Origin: Nitrosospira multiformis
Lineage (GTDB): Bacteria > Pseudomonadota > Gammaproteobacteria > Burkholderiales > Nitrosomonadaceae
NCBI RefSeq assembly: GCF_900110185.1
Contig: NZ_FOCT01000003.1
Coordinates: 62,001 to 126,000, forward strand
Direction: 5' to 3'
DNA length: 64,000 nucleotides
Part shown: positions 49,770 through 58,334 of the stretch, in pieces
Position numbering within the stretch: position 1 is the first letter of the stretch
How the letters are laid out: every line of letters starts with the position of its first letter
Translations under genes and position numbers: made by a program
Notes under the pieces: model-generated
What the model saw: only the letters and a program-made list of their open reading frames with translations
Databases searched by the model: none
What the model was told of the DNA's origin: nothing

Positions 49770-50066
49770 ATGACCAAACTGTTTCTTCTCCTTATTACGC
49801 TGTTCGTATTTAGCGGAGCGACATTCGCGGCTGTCAATATCAATACCGCTAGTCAGGCCGAACTGGAAAGTCTTCAGGGAATCGGTCCGGCCAAAGCCAA
49901 GGCGATCCTCGACTATCGCAAGAAGAAGGGGTCTTTCAAGTCGGTGGACGATTTGCAGAACGTAAGCGGCATTGGTCCCGCCACGGTTCAGAAGCTGCGC
50001 AAGGATATCACTGTCGGCGGTGGCGCGGCAGCCAGGAAGGAGCACAAGCCTGCTGCCAGAGAATAA
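49770..50066 (+). CDS. ComEA-like helix-hairpin-helix DNA-binding protein
   Basis: 98 residues from ATG 49770. A signal peptide (M-T-K-L-F-L-L-L-I-T-L-F-V-F-S-G-A-T-F-A) precedes a double helix-hairpin-helix domain (V-N-I-N-T-A-S-Q-A-E-L-E-S-L-Q-G-I-G-P-A-K-A and L-Q-N-V-S-G-I-G-P-A-T-V), the ComEA fold that binds double-stranded DNA in the periplasm during uptake. Basic tail at the end. An ATG at 49716 overlapping the ssb stop (T-G-A-T-G) is in frame and may couple translation, but it would put 18 residues in front of the signal peptide. Confidence 0.88.
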   Translation: MTKLFLLLITLFVFSGATFAAVNINTASQAELESLQGIGPAKAKAILDYRKKKGSFKSVDDLQNVSGIGPATVQKLRKDITVGGGAAARKEHKPAARE

Positions 50067-50227
50067 TCCTCGCATACCGGTTGGTGCCGCAGATTGCGGA
50101 ATGGGTGAAGGCTTGACCGCATCCATCTACTATCGAAGTTACGCTTTTACCCCATCTCCTACGATCACTACGCGCCACTCCGGCTACTGCGGGAATTCGT
50201 TGTGACGTTTCACAAGTCGGACAGGTC

Positions 50228-51115
50228 ATGTTCAAAACCATAGAAGATTTTGTCGGCAATACGCCTCTGGTCAAGCTCAAACGCCTGCCCGGAAACACTA
50301 CCAATGCCATTCTCCTGAAGCTGGAAGGGAACAATCCGGCGGGTTCGGTAAAAGACCGTCCCGCTTTGTCGATGATTACGCGCGCGCAGGAGCGCGGGGA
50401 AATCAAGCCCGGCGATACGTTGATAGAGGCCACCAGCGGTAACACCGGCATCGCGCTCGCCATGGCGGCTGCAATCATGGGTTACCGCATGGTGCTGGTG
50501 ATGCCCGAGCATCTCAGTGTGGAGCGCCGGCAATCGATGAAGGCGTACGGAGCGGAAATCATACTCACTTCCAGAGAGGGTAGCATGGAAGAAGCGCGCG
50601 ACGTGGCCGAGCGCATGCGCGACGAGGGGCGGGGAATTATCCTCGACCAGTTTTCCAGTCCCGATAACCCACGCGCCCATTATGAAGGTACTGCTCCCGA
50701 AATCTGGCGCGATACCGAAGGAAAAGTTACTCATCTGGTGAGCAGCATGGGCACGACCGGAACGATCATGGGTTGCTCCCGCTATTTTAAGGAGAAGAAA
50801 TCCGGGGTCCGGATCATCGGTGTGCAGCCGGAAGAGGGTGCCCAGATTCCCGGTATCCGCAAATGGCCTGAAGCCTATTTGCCAAAAATCTATGATTCGA
50901 GTCAGGTAGACCGCATCATGCTGGTTTCCCAGAAGGAAGCCGAAGAAATGACGCGGCGGCTTGCGTCAGAAGAGGGAATCTTTGCAGGGATTTCGTCAGG
51001 TGGCGCGCTCGCCGCGGCGCTCAAGGTTTCTGCGGAAACAGAAAATGCAACGATCGTCTCGATCGTTTGCGACCGAGGGGACCGTTACCTTTCCACCGGT
51101 GTTTTCCCTGCGTGA
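50228..51115 (+). CDS. cysM: cysteine synthase B
   Basis: 295 residues, the CysM branch. PLP lysine Lys42 in N-P-A-G-S-V-K-D-R, phosphate loop T-S-G-N-T-G-I-A, S-M-G-T-T-G-T-I-M-G, and the CysM-typical G-I-S-S-G-G and C-D-R-G-D-R-Y-L-S-T-G-V-F end. It makes cysteine from O-acetylserine and sulfide or thiosulfate. Stands after the comEA-like gene by 160 bp. Confidence 0.95.
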   Translation: MFKTIEDFVGNTPLVKLKRLPGNTTNAILLKLEGNNPAGSVKDRPALSMITRAQERGEIKPGDTLIEATSGNTGIALAMAAAIMGYRMVLVMPEHLSVERRQSMKAYGAEIILTSREGSMEEARDVAERMRDEGRGIILDQFSSPDNPRAHYEGTAPEIWRDTEGKVTHLVSSMGTTGTIMGCSRYFKEKKSGVRIIGVQPEEGAQIPGIRKWPEAYLPKIYDSSQVDRIMLVSQKEAEEMTRRLASEEGIFAGISSGGALAAALKVSAETENATIVSIVCDRGDRYLSTGVFPA

Positions 51116-51249
51116 TTATTGGTTTCAGGGGGTAGACGGGTCGGAGAGCCGTAGCAGGGGAGCAGCAATAGGTTGGGGTTAGGCACGCATCCCAGCATGG
51201 CCAATGGCACGGGGACATATCGGCTTCCCTCGTCATACCCCTATGATAG

Positions 51250-51319
51250 AAGGGTGCAGGCTGAAGCCGCAACCCATCGTGTAATTCGATGGGTTACGCT
51301 TCCCTCCATCCATCCTGCA
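51250..51319. repeat. degenerate REP-like palindromic element, copy 2
   Basis: Perfect nine-base arms AACCCATCG (51271-51279) and CGATGGGTT (51287-51295) separated by seven bases, flanked by imperfectly pairing G-G-G-T-G-C-A-G-G and C-A-T-C-C-T-G-C-A. Shares layout with the element at 33311-33374. It lies between cysM and the ydbH-like gene. Confidence 0.65.
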
Positions 51320-51353
51320 ATCCCAACCAGCACAACTTGTGCCTGGTCTGCAA

Positions 51354-53447
51354 ATGACAAAATTCCTCATCAGGATACTGGCAGCGTTCTTCCCCGCAGT
51401 GGTATCCGCGCAGGCTGCGTCTCTTACCTTTTCTGCAGAGGATATTCGCGGCCCCTTTTCCAATATCAAGGGGATGCAGATCACCCTCGCTGGTGCTCCT
51501 CCGGCGTCTTCGCTGGGGATGAAGCTGTCCGAGGTGGCGATACAGGGAAAGATCTGGCATAACCTGCATTTTTCTTGTGATCGATTTCGCACCAGCAGGG
51601 AGGAGATCAACTGTGATAGCGGTGCGCTGAGGTTGGCGGAGTCCGCGCCACTGCCTGTGTCATTTCGTTTGTCTGTTCCAGACAGAACTCCCGACGTAAA
51701 AATCCTGGATGTGAGAATCAGAAACAGCGCAGGCAAGATGGGCGACGGGTGGAAGCTGTCGCTTCGCACGGGAAGAGCAGGTTGGGAAGGTACGCTTGCC
51801 GCAGCTAACGGAGAGGTCGCGCAGATCGTACAATTGCTGCCGGTCAGTGAGAATGCCATCCTGCCTTCATCCACGAAAGGGAAAATCAATGGTGCAGCGA
51901 AACTGCGGGCTGACCTCGACGGACCTGCTGACATCGATGCCCATTTGGCGGTGGAGGGCGTGGCCTTTAGTGATGTCAGCGGTTTGCATGCGGGCGAGAA
52001 TATCAGTGTTACCGTCGACGCAAGGGCCAAACGCAAGCCTGCACAGATTCCCTCGCAGAACACCCGGTTATGGGAGTGGCAGGCGGATACCCAGTGGCAG
52101 CAAGGAGAAGTGTTCTGGCAACCGCTCTATTTCGCTGCCCAGGGTCATCGTTTCAGCGGGCGTGGCGAACTCGATGACGGCATCCTTCGTCTCCATACGG
52201 GAAAACTTTCCCTGGCGAAGATCGGGGAGATCGATCTGTCCGGCAGCATGGGCTGGGGCGCCGGCACGCTGCACAATTTCGACCTCGACGCGCCTGATCT
52301 CGAAATGGGGGGGTTGTACAGCCAGATCGTAAAACCTTTTCTGGTCAATACTTCTTTTTCCACATTGAAGACCGCTGGACAGGCGGGAGTAAAGTGGCGA
52401 TTCCGGAATGGTGTGAGCGAAATGCTCGATGTCGATCTGCGTGACGTATCGCTGGAGGACGAGGGCGGGCGTTTTGCGCTGCGCGATATCAATACGCACA
52501 TCCCCCTGCGCGCAGATGCACCGACGCATGCGGCCATTACGGTAGGGGGCGGTCACGTAAGCCGATTACCCGTGGGTCCGGTTCATATCCCCCTGGAGAT
52601 AACCGGATTAAATGAACCGGATTTTCGCATACCCCGAATGGAAGTCCCCTTGCTTGACGGCAAACTGACCCTGGAGGACTTCAGCGCCATCAGGCAAGCG
52701 CAGGGGTCGCTTCCAGGCTGGCATTGGCAGTTCAGCAGCGACCTCTCGTCCATATCCATGGAGCAACTCACCCGCGCGCTCGGGATTCAGCCGATGCGCG
52801 GCACCCTTTCTGGAAAAATCCCCAAGGTAACATTCGACGGCTCCGCTATTGAAGTGCAGGGTGCACTGCTTTTCAATGTGTTTGATGGCACGGTGCTGGT
52901 GTGGAATCTGAAAGCGCTGGAGCCATTCGGCTCCGCACCCTCCCTTATGGCGGATGTCGACATGCGCAATCTCGATCTTGACCTGCTCACCGGCGCATTC
53001 TCATTTGGCAATATGGAAGGCCGCATAGATGTGGCGGTGCGTGATCTCGAGCTTTTCGACTGGAAGCCAGTGAAATTCGATGCTCGCCTCATGAGCAGCC
53101 CGGGCGATTACAGCCGTCGCATCAGCCAGCGGGCGGTGCAAAGCATTTCATCACTGGGTGGATTGGGCGCTGCCGCCGCAATCCAGCGCAGTTTCCTGCA
53201 TGTCTTCGATGAATTCGGCTATTCGCAAATCGCGTGGAGCTGTACATTGCGCAATGGCGTCTGCAATATGGGGGGGATAGAATCGGAACCCTTGCCGCAC
53301 GGATATCTGATCGTCAAGGGGGGCGGAATCCCGGCGATCACCGTGATAGGTTATAATCGCAGGGTGGACTGGCGGGAATTGGTAAGTCGTCTTCAACGGA
53401 TTACGGACGGCAATGCCAAGCCTGTCCTTCAACAGGATAAACAATGA
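51354..53447 (+). CDS. YdbH-like AsmA/TamB-superfamily envelope protein
   Basis: 697 residues from ATG 51354 (a GTG at 51339 is possible). The first about 20 residues are hydrophobic and serve as signal peptide or anchor. The rest is repetitive beta-strand sequence typical of the large groove-forming lipid-transport proteins (TamB, YhdP, YdbH): L-D-G-P-A-D-I-D-A-H-L-A, G-E-L-D-D-G-I-L-R-L-H, D-V-D-M-R-N-L-D-L-D-L-L-T-G-A-F. The family call comes mainly from the two following genes, which encode YnbE-like and YdbL-like proteins exactly as in the E. coli ydbH-ynbE-ydbL operon, where they help move phospholipid between membranes. Shorter than E. coli YdbH (about 880). Overlaps the next gene by four bases. 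Confidence 0.85.
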   Translation: MTKFLIRILAAFFPAVVSAQAASLTFSAEDIRGPFSNIKGMQITLAGAPPASSLGMKLSEVAIQGKIWHNLHFSCDRFRTSREEINCDSGALRLAESAPLPVSFRLSVPDRTPDVKILDVRIRNSAGKMGDGWKLSLRTGRAGWEGTLAAANGEVAQIVQLLPVSENAILPSSTKGKINGAAKLRADLDGPADIDAHLAVEGVAFSDVSGLHAGENISVTVDARAKRKPAQIPSQNTRLWEWQADTQWQQGEVFWQPLYFAAQGHRFSGRGELDDGILRLHTGKLSLAKIGEIDLSGSMGWGAGTLHNFDLDAPDLEMGGLYSQIVKPFLVNTSFSTLKTAGQAGVKWRFRNGVSEMLDVDLRDVSLEDEGGRFALRDINTHIPLRADAPTHAAITVGGGHVSRLPVGPVHIPLEITGLNEPDFRIPRMEVPLLDGKLTLEDFSAIRQAQGSLPGWHWQFSSDLSSISMEQLTRALGIQPMRGTLSGKIPKVTFDGSAIEVQGALLFNVFDGTVLVWNLKALEPFGSAPSLMADVDMRNLDLDLLTGAFSFGNMEGRIDVAVRDLELFDWKPVKFDARLMSSPGDYSRRISQRAVQSISSLGGLGAAAAIQRSFLHVFDEFGYSQIAWSCTLRNGVCNMGGIESEPLPHGYLIVKGGGIPAITVIGYNRRVDWRELVSRLQRITDGNAKPVLQQDKQ

Positions 53448-53659
53448 AGAATCTTTTGTTCCAGGCAGCTTCGCTGACCCTGGTCAGCGCGGTGTCAACC
53501 GCCTGCGTCACCATCAATATTTATTTCCCTGCCGCTGCAGCCGAAAAAGCAGCAGACAAGATAATAGAAGAAGTATGGCAACTCAAGAAACCAGAAGGGG
53601 GTGAGAAGACGGAGCCCGTTTCACCTCCTCCTTCTTCTTCTCAACCTGCGGTAGAGTAG
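53444..53659 (+). CDS. YnbE-like lipoprotein
   Basis: 71 residues. Lipoprotein signal with the lipobox V-S-T-A-C, then the short conserved core V-T-I-N-I-Y-F-P-A-A-A-A-E-K-A-A-D-K-I-I of YnbE proteins and a Pro/Ser/Glu-rich tail. It would sit in the outer membrane and dock the YdbH beta-groove. Start overlaps the ydbH-like stop (A-T-G-A). Confidence 0.9.
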   Translation: MKNLLFQAASLTLVSAVSTACVTINIYFPAAAAEKAADKIIEEVWQLKKPEGGEKTEPVSPPPSSSQPAVE

Positions 53660-53685
53660 CAGCCATAACAGTAAAGGCAGATATC

Positions 53686-54108
53686 ATGGTCAGTTCGATT
53701 TTCCGGGCAGTGCTGCTGATGTTGCTGTCATTGGCGCCGCTTGCCGGGCATACACAGGTCAATATCGAAATCGATACTCCTGCGATAGCAAGCATCAAGC
53801 GGAGCATGCAGCAACGCCATAGCCAGCTGGAGTCGTATTATTCAAGTGGAGCAATAGGTCTCACGCGTGACGGCCTCATTGTCATGCGGGACGCCAACGC
53901 GGTGCCGCTGGCGGCACGGCAGTCGGTGAACGGATTGATCGCAGCGGAAAATCAGGACAGAAACGCGCTTTATCGCGAGATTGCCCGCGCCAATAGTCAC
54001 CCGGAATGGGAAACGGATATTCATTCCACGTTCGGCCAACGCTGGATCGAACTGGCGCGGAGCGGTTGGTGGTATCAGGGTGTGGACGGCGGATGGGTCA
54101 AGAAATAA
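53686..54108 (+). CDS. YdbL-like periplasmic protein (DUF1318)
   Basis: 140 residues with a signal peptide (hydrophobic first 20 residues, cleavage near L-A-G-H-T-Q), then the DUF1318 pattern: I-K-R-S-M-Q-Q-R-H, G-A-I-G-L-T-R-D-G-L-I-V-M-R-D, N-G-L-I-A-A-E-N-Q-D-R-N-A-L-Y-R-E-I-A, and the end W-I-E-L-A-R-S-G-W-W-Y-Q. YdbL is thought to control assembly of the YdbH-YnbE bridge. Lies 26 bp after the lipoprotein gene. Confidence 0.9.
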   Translation: MVSSIFRAVLLMLLSLAPLAGHTQVNIEIDTPAIASIKRSMQQRHSQLESYYSSGAIGLTRDGLIVMRDANAVPLAARQSVNGLIAAENQDRNALYREIARANSHPEWETDIHSTFGQRWIELARSGWWYQGVDGGWVKK

Positions 54109-54166
54109 AGTCTGATTGCCGGATACACTCAAAAACAGATGCGCAGGATTTATTTGAACGTCTAGC

Positions 54167-54970
54167 GTGACTCCCGTACTGGTTTTCGACATCGAGACTG
54201 TTCCCGATACAGAGGGATTGCGCAGGCTCTACAATCTTCCCCACGAGCTTCCAGCCGTCGATATCGCCGAGATGGCGTTTCAGTCGCGCCGCCTAGCGGT
54301 CGGAAGCGATTTTCTTCCCCTGCACCTGCAAAGAGTAGCGGCAATTTCCTGCGCGCTGCGCGACAAGGATGAATTCCGCATATGGTCTTTGGGGAGCGCC
54401 GCGGATTCCGAAGCCGAACTCATACAGCGCTTCTTTGACGGCATAGAGAAATATAGTCCGCAGCTGGTCTCATGGAACGGAGGCGGTTTCGACTTGCCCG
54501 TGCTCCACTACCGCAGCCTCATCCACGGCCTGAAGGCTCGGCGCTACTGGGACATGGGCGATGACGACCGCGATTTCAAATGGAACAACTATCTCAGCCG
54601 CTACCATACGCGCCATCTCGATTTGATGGATATCCTGGCGCTGTATCAGCCACGGGCGAATGTTCCGCTGGACGAGCTGGCGAAGCTGATGGGTTTTCCA
54701 GGGAAGTCGGGGATGGATGGCTCCCAGGTCTGGAGTGCTTTCCAGAAAGGCGAGGTTGTCGCCATTCGTAACTATTGCGAAACGGATGTGGTGAATACCT
54801 ACCTTGTGTTCCTGCGCTTTCAGCTTATGCGCGGAACCTTCAACAACGAACAGTATCAACGTGAATGCGAGCTGGTTCGCTTCACCCTGAGCAAGTCTTC
54901 CGAGCTGCATTGGCAGGAATTTCTCGAACAGTGGTTCTGTTTGAGCGAAGCTTCTTCATTTCTGGATTGA
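54167..54970 (+). CDS. DEDD-family 3'-5' exonuclease (PolB-exo2 type)
   Basis: 267 residues from GTG 54167. Exo I motif F-D-I-E-T-V-P (Asp8, Glu10), Exo II L-V-S-W-N-G-G-G-F-D-L-P near residue 110 and Exo III Y-C-E-T-D-V-V-N near 210 are complete, giving a DEDD exonuclease of the predicted polymerase B type. Its role in DNA or RNA processing is not known. In betaproteobacteria it is often next to the rRNA methyltransferase gene that follows here. Confidence 0.88.
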   Translation: MTPVLVFDIETVPDTEGLRRLYNLPHELPAVDIAEMAFQSRRLAVGSDFLPLHLQRVAAISCALRDKDEFRIWSLGSAADSEAELIQRFFDGIEKYSPQLVSWNGGGFDLPVLHYRSLIHGLKARRYWDMGDDDRDFKWNNYLSRYHTRHLDLMDILALYQPRANVPLDELAKLMGFPGKSGMDGSQVWSAFQKGEVVAIRNYCETDVVNTYLVFLRFQLMRGTFNNEQYQRECELVRFTLSKSSELHWQEFLEQWFCLSEASSFLD

Positions 54971-55093
54971 TCGACAGCTGCTGCGGCTGCTCATTCTCCT
55001 GCATGGAGGTGCGGCAGATTCCGGAAAGCATCCGAGGGTAGAATATCCAATCCTTCTGAACCCGTTCCCGATTTCGAACCTGCCAGCTTGAAT

Positions 55094-56413
55094 ATGACTG
55101 CTCCCGTTCTTATCGAATCCCTGGATCAGGAAGGCCGGGGTGTTGCGCATGCTGAAGGCAAGGTCATTTTCATTGAAGGCGCCCTGCCGGGAGAGGTTGT
55201 CACCTATAACGCCTATCGCAGAAAACCGAGCTTCGAGCTTGCCCAGGTCGATCAGATTCTCAAGCCTGCGTTTTCGCGGGTAACGCCGGAATGCCGCCAT
55301 TTCGGCATCTGCGGCGGTTGCAGCATGCAGCATATGGACGTTCGCACCCAGGTGGCGGCAAAACAGCGCGTGCTCGAAGATAATCTCAAGCACATCGGCA
55401 AGGTCGCACCCGAACTGATATTGCCGGCGGTTTATGGATCACCCTGGGGTTACCGCTACCGGGCACGGTTATCCGTCCGCTATGTGGCAAAAAAAGGCGG
55501 CGTACTGGTCGGTTTTCATGAAAAGCGCAGCAGCTTCATTGCCGACATGCAGGCCTGCAGGATCATGCCGCCGCGTATTTCCGCGCTCATCATGCCATTA
55601 CGAAAGCTGGTGGAAAACTTGTCCATCCGCGAGCGTCTGCCGCAGATTGAAGTTTCACTGGGCGAGGACGTGGATGTACTGGTCCTGCGCATTCTCGAAC
55701 CCCTGACCGCGCAGGATGAAACCTTGCTCAAGGCTTTTGCCGATCAGCATCATGTTCAGCTTTTTCTGCAAACCGGTGGTCCTCAAACAGCTTATCCTTT
55801 CTATCCCGAAGACGCGCCGGAACTGAGTTATACGCTGCCGGAATTCGATGTAACCATTCCGTTTCATCCGACTGAGTTCACCCAGGTGAATCCGATGGTC
55901 AATCGCATACTGGTGCGGCGAGCGCTCAACCTGCTCGATCCCCGGACGGGAGAACGCATCGCGGACCTGTTTTGCGGCTTGGGTAATTTCACCCTTCCCA
56001 TTGCTCGCCGGGGCGCGCAGGTAGTGGGCTATGAAGGCAGCGCGGCGCTCGTCTCCCGCGCCCGTCAAAATTCAGAACGCAATGGGCTGGCGGGGAGTAC
56101 GCGATTCATGGAAGCCAACCTGTTTGAAATCGATGAAAACTGGATGCATGAGCAGGGGGATTTCGACAAGATGCTGATCGATCCGCCGCGGGAGGGCGCT
56201 ATTGCCGTGGTGACCGCCCTCGAAGAGAAACAGCTCAAGCCGTGGCGCATCGTTTACGTCTCCTGCAATCCCGCCACACTCGCTCGCGATGCAGGCGTGC
56301 TGGTGCACAGGAATGGGTATGCGTTAAAGGCGACAGGTGTCATCAACATGTTTCCGCATACCGCACATGTCGAGTCTATCGCGCTGTTCGAGAAAGCCAG
56401 CGAGCAAACATAA
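55094..56413 (+). CDS. rlmD: RlmD, 23S rRNA m5U1939 methyltransferase
   Basis: 439 residues. N-terminal TRAM domain ([12 protein letters not shown] ... G-E-V-V), a [4Fe-4S] site [10 protein letters not shown] with a fourth cysteine in Q-A-C-R, Rossmann domain with [10 protein letters not shown] and catalytic cysteine in [11 protein letters not shown]. These fit RlmD (RumA) rather than TrmA or RlmC. A TTG two codons upstream of the chosen ATG is in frame and less likely. Confidence 0.95.
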   Translation: MTAPVLIESLDQEGRGVAHAEGKVIFIEGALPGEVVTYNAYRRKPSFELAQVDQILKPAFSRVTPECRHFGICGGCSMQHMDVRTQVAAKQRVLEDNLKHIGKVAPELILPAVYGSPWGYRYRARLSVRYVAKKGGVLVGFHEKRSSFIADMQACRIMPPRISALIMPLRKLVENLSIRERLPQIEVSLGEDVDVLVLRILEPLTAQDETLLKAFADQHHVQLFLQTGGPQTAYPFYPEDAPELSYTLPEFDVTIPFHPTEFTQVNPMVNRILVRRALNLLDPRTGERIADLFCGLGNFTLPIARRGAQVVGYEGSAALVSRARQNSERNGLAGSTRFMEANLFEIDENWMHEQGDFDKMLIDPPREGAIAVVTALEEKQLKPWRIVYVSCNPATLARDAGVLVHRNGYALKATGVINMFPHTAHVESIALFEKASEQT

Positions 56414-56423
56414 AAAAGGTATG

Positions 56424-56450
56424 AAAAAGGGCGACTGTTTCCAGCCGCCC
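56424..56450 (-). terminator. intrinsic terminator of the leftward YccA-type gene
   Basis: Read on the minus strand: G-G-G-C-G and C-T-G pair with C-A-G and C-G-C-C-C around G-A-A-A, eight pairs with one mismatch, followed by five T. It lies between the convergent rlmD and YccA-type genes, 77 bp past the latter's stop. Confidence 0.75.
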
Positions 56451-56526
56451 CGGAGGTGTTCCCGGATTCCCCTGGCTTGCTCGCCGGGTTTACCCTGTAG
56501 ATTTATCCTATGGCGCTCTTCGCGCG

Positions 56527-57222
56527 TCAGTCTTTCTCACCGGACAAAGCCAGCAGCAGGTGCAGCAGGCTGGTGAAGAGGTTGTACAGGCTGAGGTAGA
56601 TACCCATGGTCGCCATCACGTAGTTGGTTTCTCCACCGTTCACGATGCGGCTTACATCAAACAGAATGAAGCCGGAGAACAGCAGTACTGCAACTGCCGA
56701 AATGGCGAGGGAAGCTGCCGGTACGGCAAAGAACAGGTTGGCGATCGACGCGATCATCAGGAGTATCAGCCCCACGAACAGGAAATTCTGCATGAAGCCG
56801 AAATCCTTCTTCGTCACCGTGGCGATGGTGGCCAGCGTGAAGAAGATCGCTCCTGTTCCCGCGGCGGCGGTTGTGATGATTTGCGCGCCATTCTTGAAAT
56901 GAAGCGCATATTGGAGCATCGGGCCTAGCCACCATCCGGCCACAAAAGTAAACAGGAACAGCAATCCGATTCCCACCACGCTGTTACGGGTGGCGCTCAC
57001 GCCAAACAGCAATCCCATCATGATGGCCAGCATCACCAGCGGTCCCATGATAGGCGCTTGCGCGAGGAACGCGAAGTTGGTGCTCATTCCGATCATCGCG
57101 CCGATCACCGTTGGAATCATGGTCAGGCCAAGCATCCAATAGGTATTGCGCAGTACCTTGTTGCGCTCGACTGCAAGTCCGGTTTGCACAGTCGGGCTGG
57201 AATATCGAAGTTCAGGTTGCAT
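56527..57222 (-). CDS. BI-1/YccA family membrane protein
   Basis: 231 residues with seven predicted membrane helices and the family end S-L-Y-N-L-F-T-S-L-L-H-L-L. Members of the Bax-inhibitor-1 family are integral membrane proteins; E. coli YccA modulates FtsH-dependent proteolysis. The motif V-N-G-G-E-T-N-Y-V-x-A-T-M-G-I-Y-L-S-L-Y is conserved in the YccA branch. Single gene with its own terminator. Confidence 0.92.
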   Translation of the reverse strand: MQPELRYSSPTVQTGLAVERNKVLRNTYWMLGLTMIPTVIGAMIGMSTNFAFLAQAPIMGPLVMLAIMMGLLFGVSATRNSVVGIGLLFLFTFVAGWWLGPMLQYALHFKNGAQIITTAAAGTGAIFFTLATIATVTKKDFGFMQNFLFVGLILLMIASIANLFFAVPAASLAISAVAVLLFSGFILFDVSRIVNGGETNYVMATMGIYLSLYNLFTSLLHLLLALSGEKD

Positions 57223-57355
57223 GACGTCTCCTTGGTTGACGAAACTTTACACGCATAAGACTACTCATCTTTATGGAAAGTTGCAATCCTGTCGTTATTG
57301 CGGGCGCATTGCTGGAAAAACAGGCCCCAAACGAGTATGATTCGCAAGCAGTTTC

Positions 57356-57389
57356 GGAGGCGTGGCCGAGCGGTTTAAGGCAGCAGTCC
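57356..57389 (+). pseudogene. truncated tRNA-Ser/Leu-like 5' half
   Basis: The 34 bases read as acceptor 5' strand G-G-A-G-G-C-G, T, then a class II D-arm nearly identical to the adjacent tRNA-Ser (T-G-G-C-C-G-A-G-C-G-G-T-T), and the start of the anticodon stem, where it breaks off. No matching 3' half follows before the true tRNA begins 10 bases later. It is a tRNA remnant, not a functional gene. Confidence 0.75.
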
Positions 57390-57399
57390 GAGAGTCAAT

Positions 57400-57487
57400 G
57401 GAAGAGTGGCCGAGCGGTTGAAGGCACCGGTCTTGAAAACCGGCAATGGGCAACCATTCGTGGGTTCGAATCCCACCTCTTCCGCCA
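57400..57487 (+). tRNA. tRNA-Ser (anticodon TGA)
   Basis: 88 bases with CCA encoded (57485-57487). Acceptor G-G-A-A-G-A-G pairs with C-T-C-T-T-C-C (57477-57483), discriminator G; D-arm as in class II tRNAs; anticodon loop C-T-T-G-A-A-A closed by A-C-C-G-G/C-C-G-G-T-type stem; long variable arm (57444-57460) and T-arm with G-G-T-T-C-G-A-A-T-C-C. The long variable arm and TGA anticodon identify serine. Confidence 0.96.
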
Positions 57488-57492
57488 TCCAT

Positions 57493-57511
57493 CGCGTAAA
57501 TACGCGGTTTT
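57493..57511 (+). terminator. small hairpin after tRNA-Ser
   Basis: C-G-C-G-T-A and T-A-C-G-C-G with two bases between, followed by G-T-T-T-T, six bases after the tRNA CCA. Short but suitably placed for termination of the tRNA transcript. Confidence 0.5.
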
Positions 57512-57667
57512 AAGGTAAGGTGGAATTTATACCCCCCATTAAAACCACAAGTTTTAGCCGGTTAATCAACGCGTTTGATTTAACTCAGGCCATTTCTCAC
57601 GTTCTCATGTGGTTTCCGTAGTTTCCCGGTTTTTTCGAAGCTAACTGCTCCACACCTAGCTAATTTA

Positions 57668-57712
57668 CCGGTGAGAACACAACGTCCATGAATGCGGGTT
57701 TATTCTCACCGG
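57668..57712. repeat. inverted repeat with GTGAGAA arms
   Basis: CCGGTGAGAA (57668-57677) and TTCTCACCGG (57703-57712), perfect ten-base arms 25 bases apart. Two related T-T-C-T-C-A words sit 70-100 bp to the left. It could be an operator or an element end; the function is unknown. Confidence 0.5.
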
Positions 57713-58046
57713 AGAGGACGGGGTTAATCAAAGAGGAGTGATTTACAAGGTAGGTGTTATCTGCTGGGCCGAACGGAAAGAATGAGAAGAAAGAAGGCAG
57801 GCTTGTGTTGATGGATTTATGGATTAACAGTATTCAATTCATATAATCTGATTACATCTATATTGTTGCTAAGACATTGAATTGTTAATATTTTAACTGT
57901 TAAGTGAAACGGTTCAGTTCTTTTTGATTCTTGTGAATTGTGTAATTTTCGCTGCGCAATTACACAGATATATGTCATCTCCGATGAGAGTAGTTTGTTG
58001 TGGCACACACAACGCTCCCCCTAACGAATGGCGGCGCGTGCACGTT

Positions 58047-58115
58047 GGGAAGCGGCACAGCGTTGGTATGAGGTTGAGCCTGTTTGTGATTTGTTAGGTG
58101 ACTGGGTCCTTATGC
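58047..58115 (+). repeat. decayed repeat, left copy flanking dhaKL
   Basis: About 69 bp that match 60102-60169 at roughly four of five positions with a one-base indel, in the same orientation. In one frame both copies read as A-Q-R-W-Y-E-V-E-x-V-x-D-L-L-G-D, so they derive from a common coding sequence. The source protein is not recognised. Confidence 0.65.
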
Positions 58116-58334
58116 TAACGGCTTGCAATGGAAAACGATTGTGCTCGCATTTAACGCCGTTTTCGGCTCAGAATAACTGCAACTGGCAGAGCCTGCCGGC
58201 TCGCATATGAATTGAGCCAAATCCGATACCGTTAGAAACACCGGCAATAATCGATGCACAGCATCGATGGCTGTCGATAAATAATGAGATTATTATTTGT
58301 TATAAATAGATGCTTACAATCTAAATAAATAAAA

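Larger units (their letters stand above)
57488..58334. other. gene-poor, AT-rich region after tRNA-Ser
   Basis: About 850 bp with no convincing gene. It contains a small hairpin with T-run right after the tRNA (57493-57511), a ten-base perfect inverted repeat (57668-57677 / 57703-57712), a decayed sequence at 58047-58115 that recurs at 60102-60169, and an eight-base palindrome at 58250-58268. Base composition is clearly lower in GC than the neighbouring genes. It looks like the scar of an inserted and decayed element downstream of the tRNA. Confidence 0.6.

Noticed and set aside
58028..58210. 60-residue open frame starting M-A-A-R-A-R-W-E-A-A-Q-R-W-Y-E
   Set aside because: The related copy at 60102-60169 carries a frame-breaking indel, there is no ribosome-binding site, and the region is decayed; treated as a repeat remnant, not a gene.
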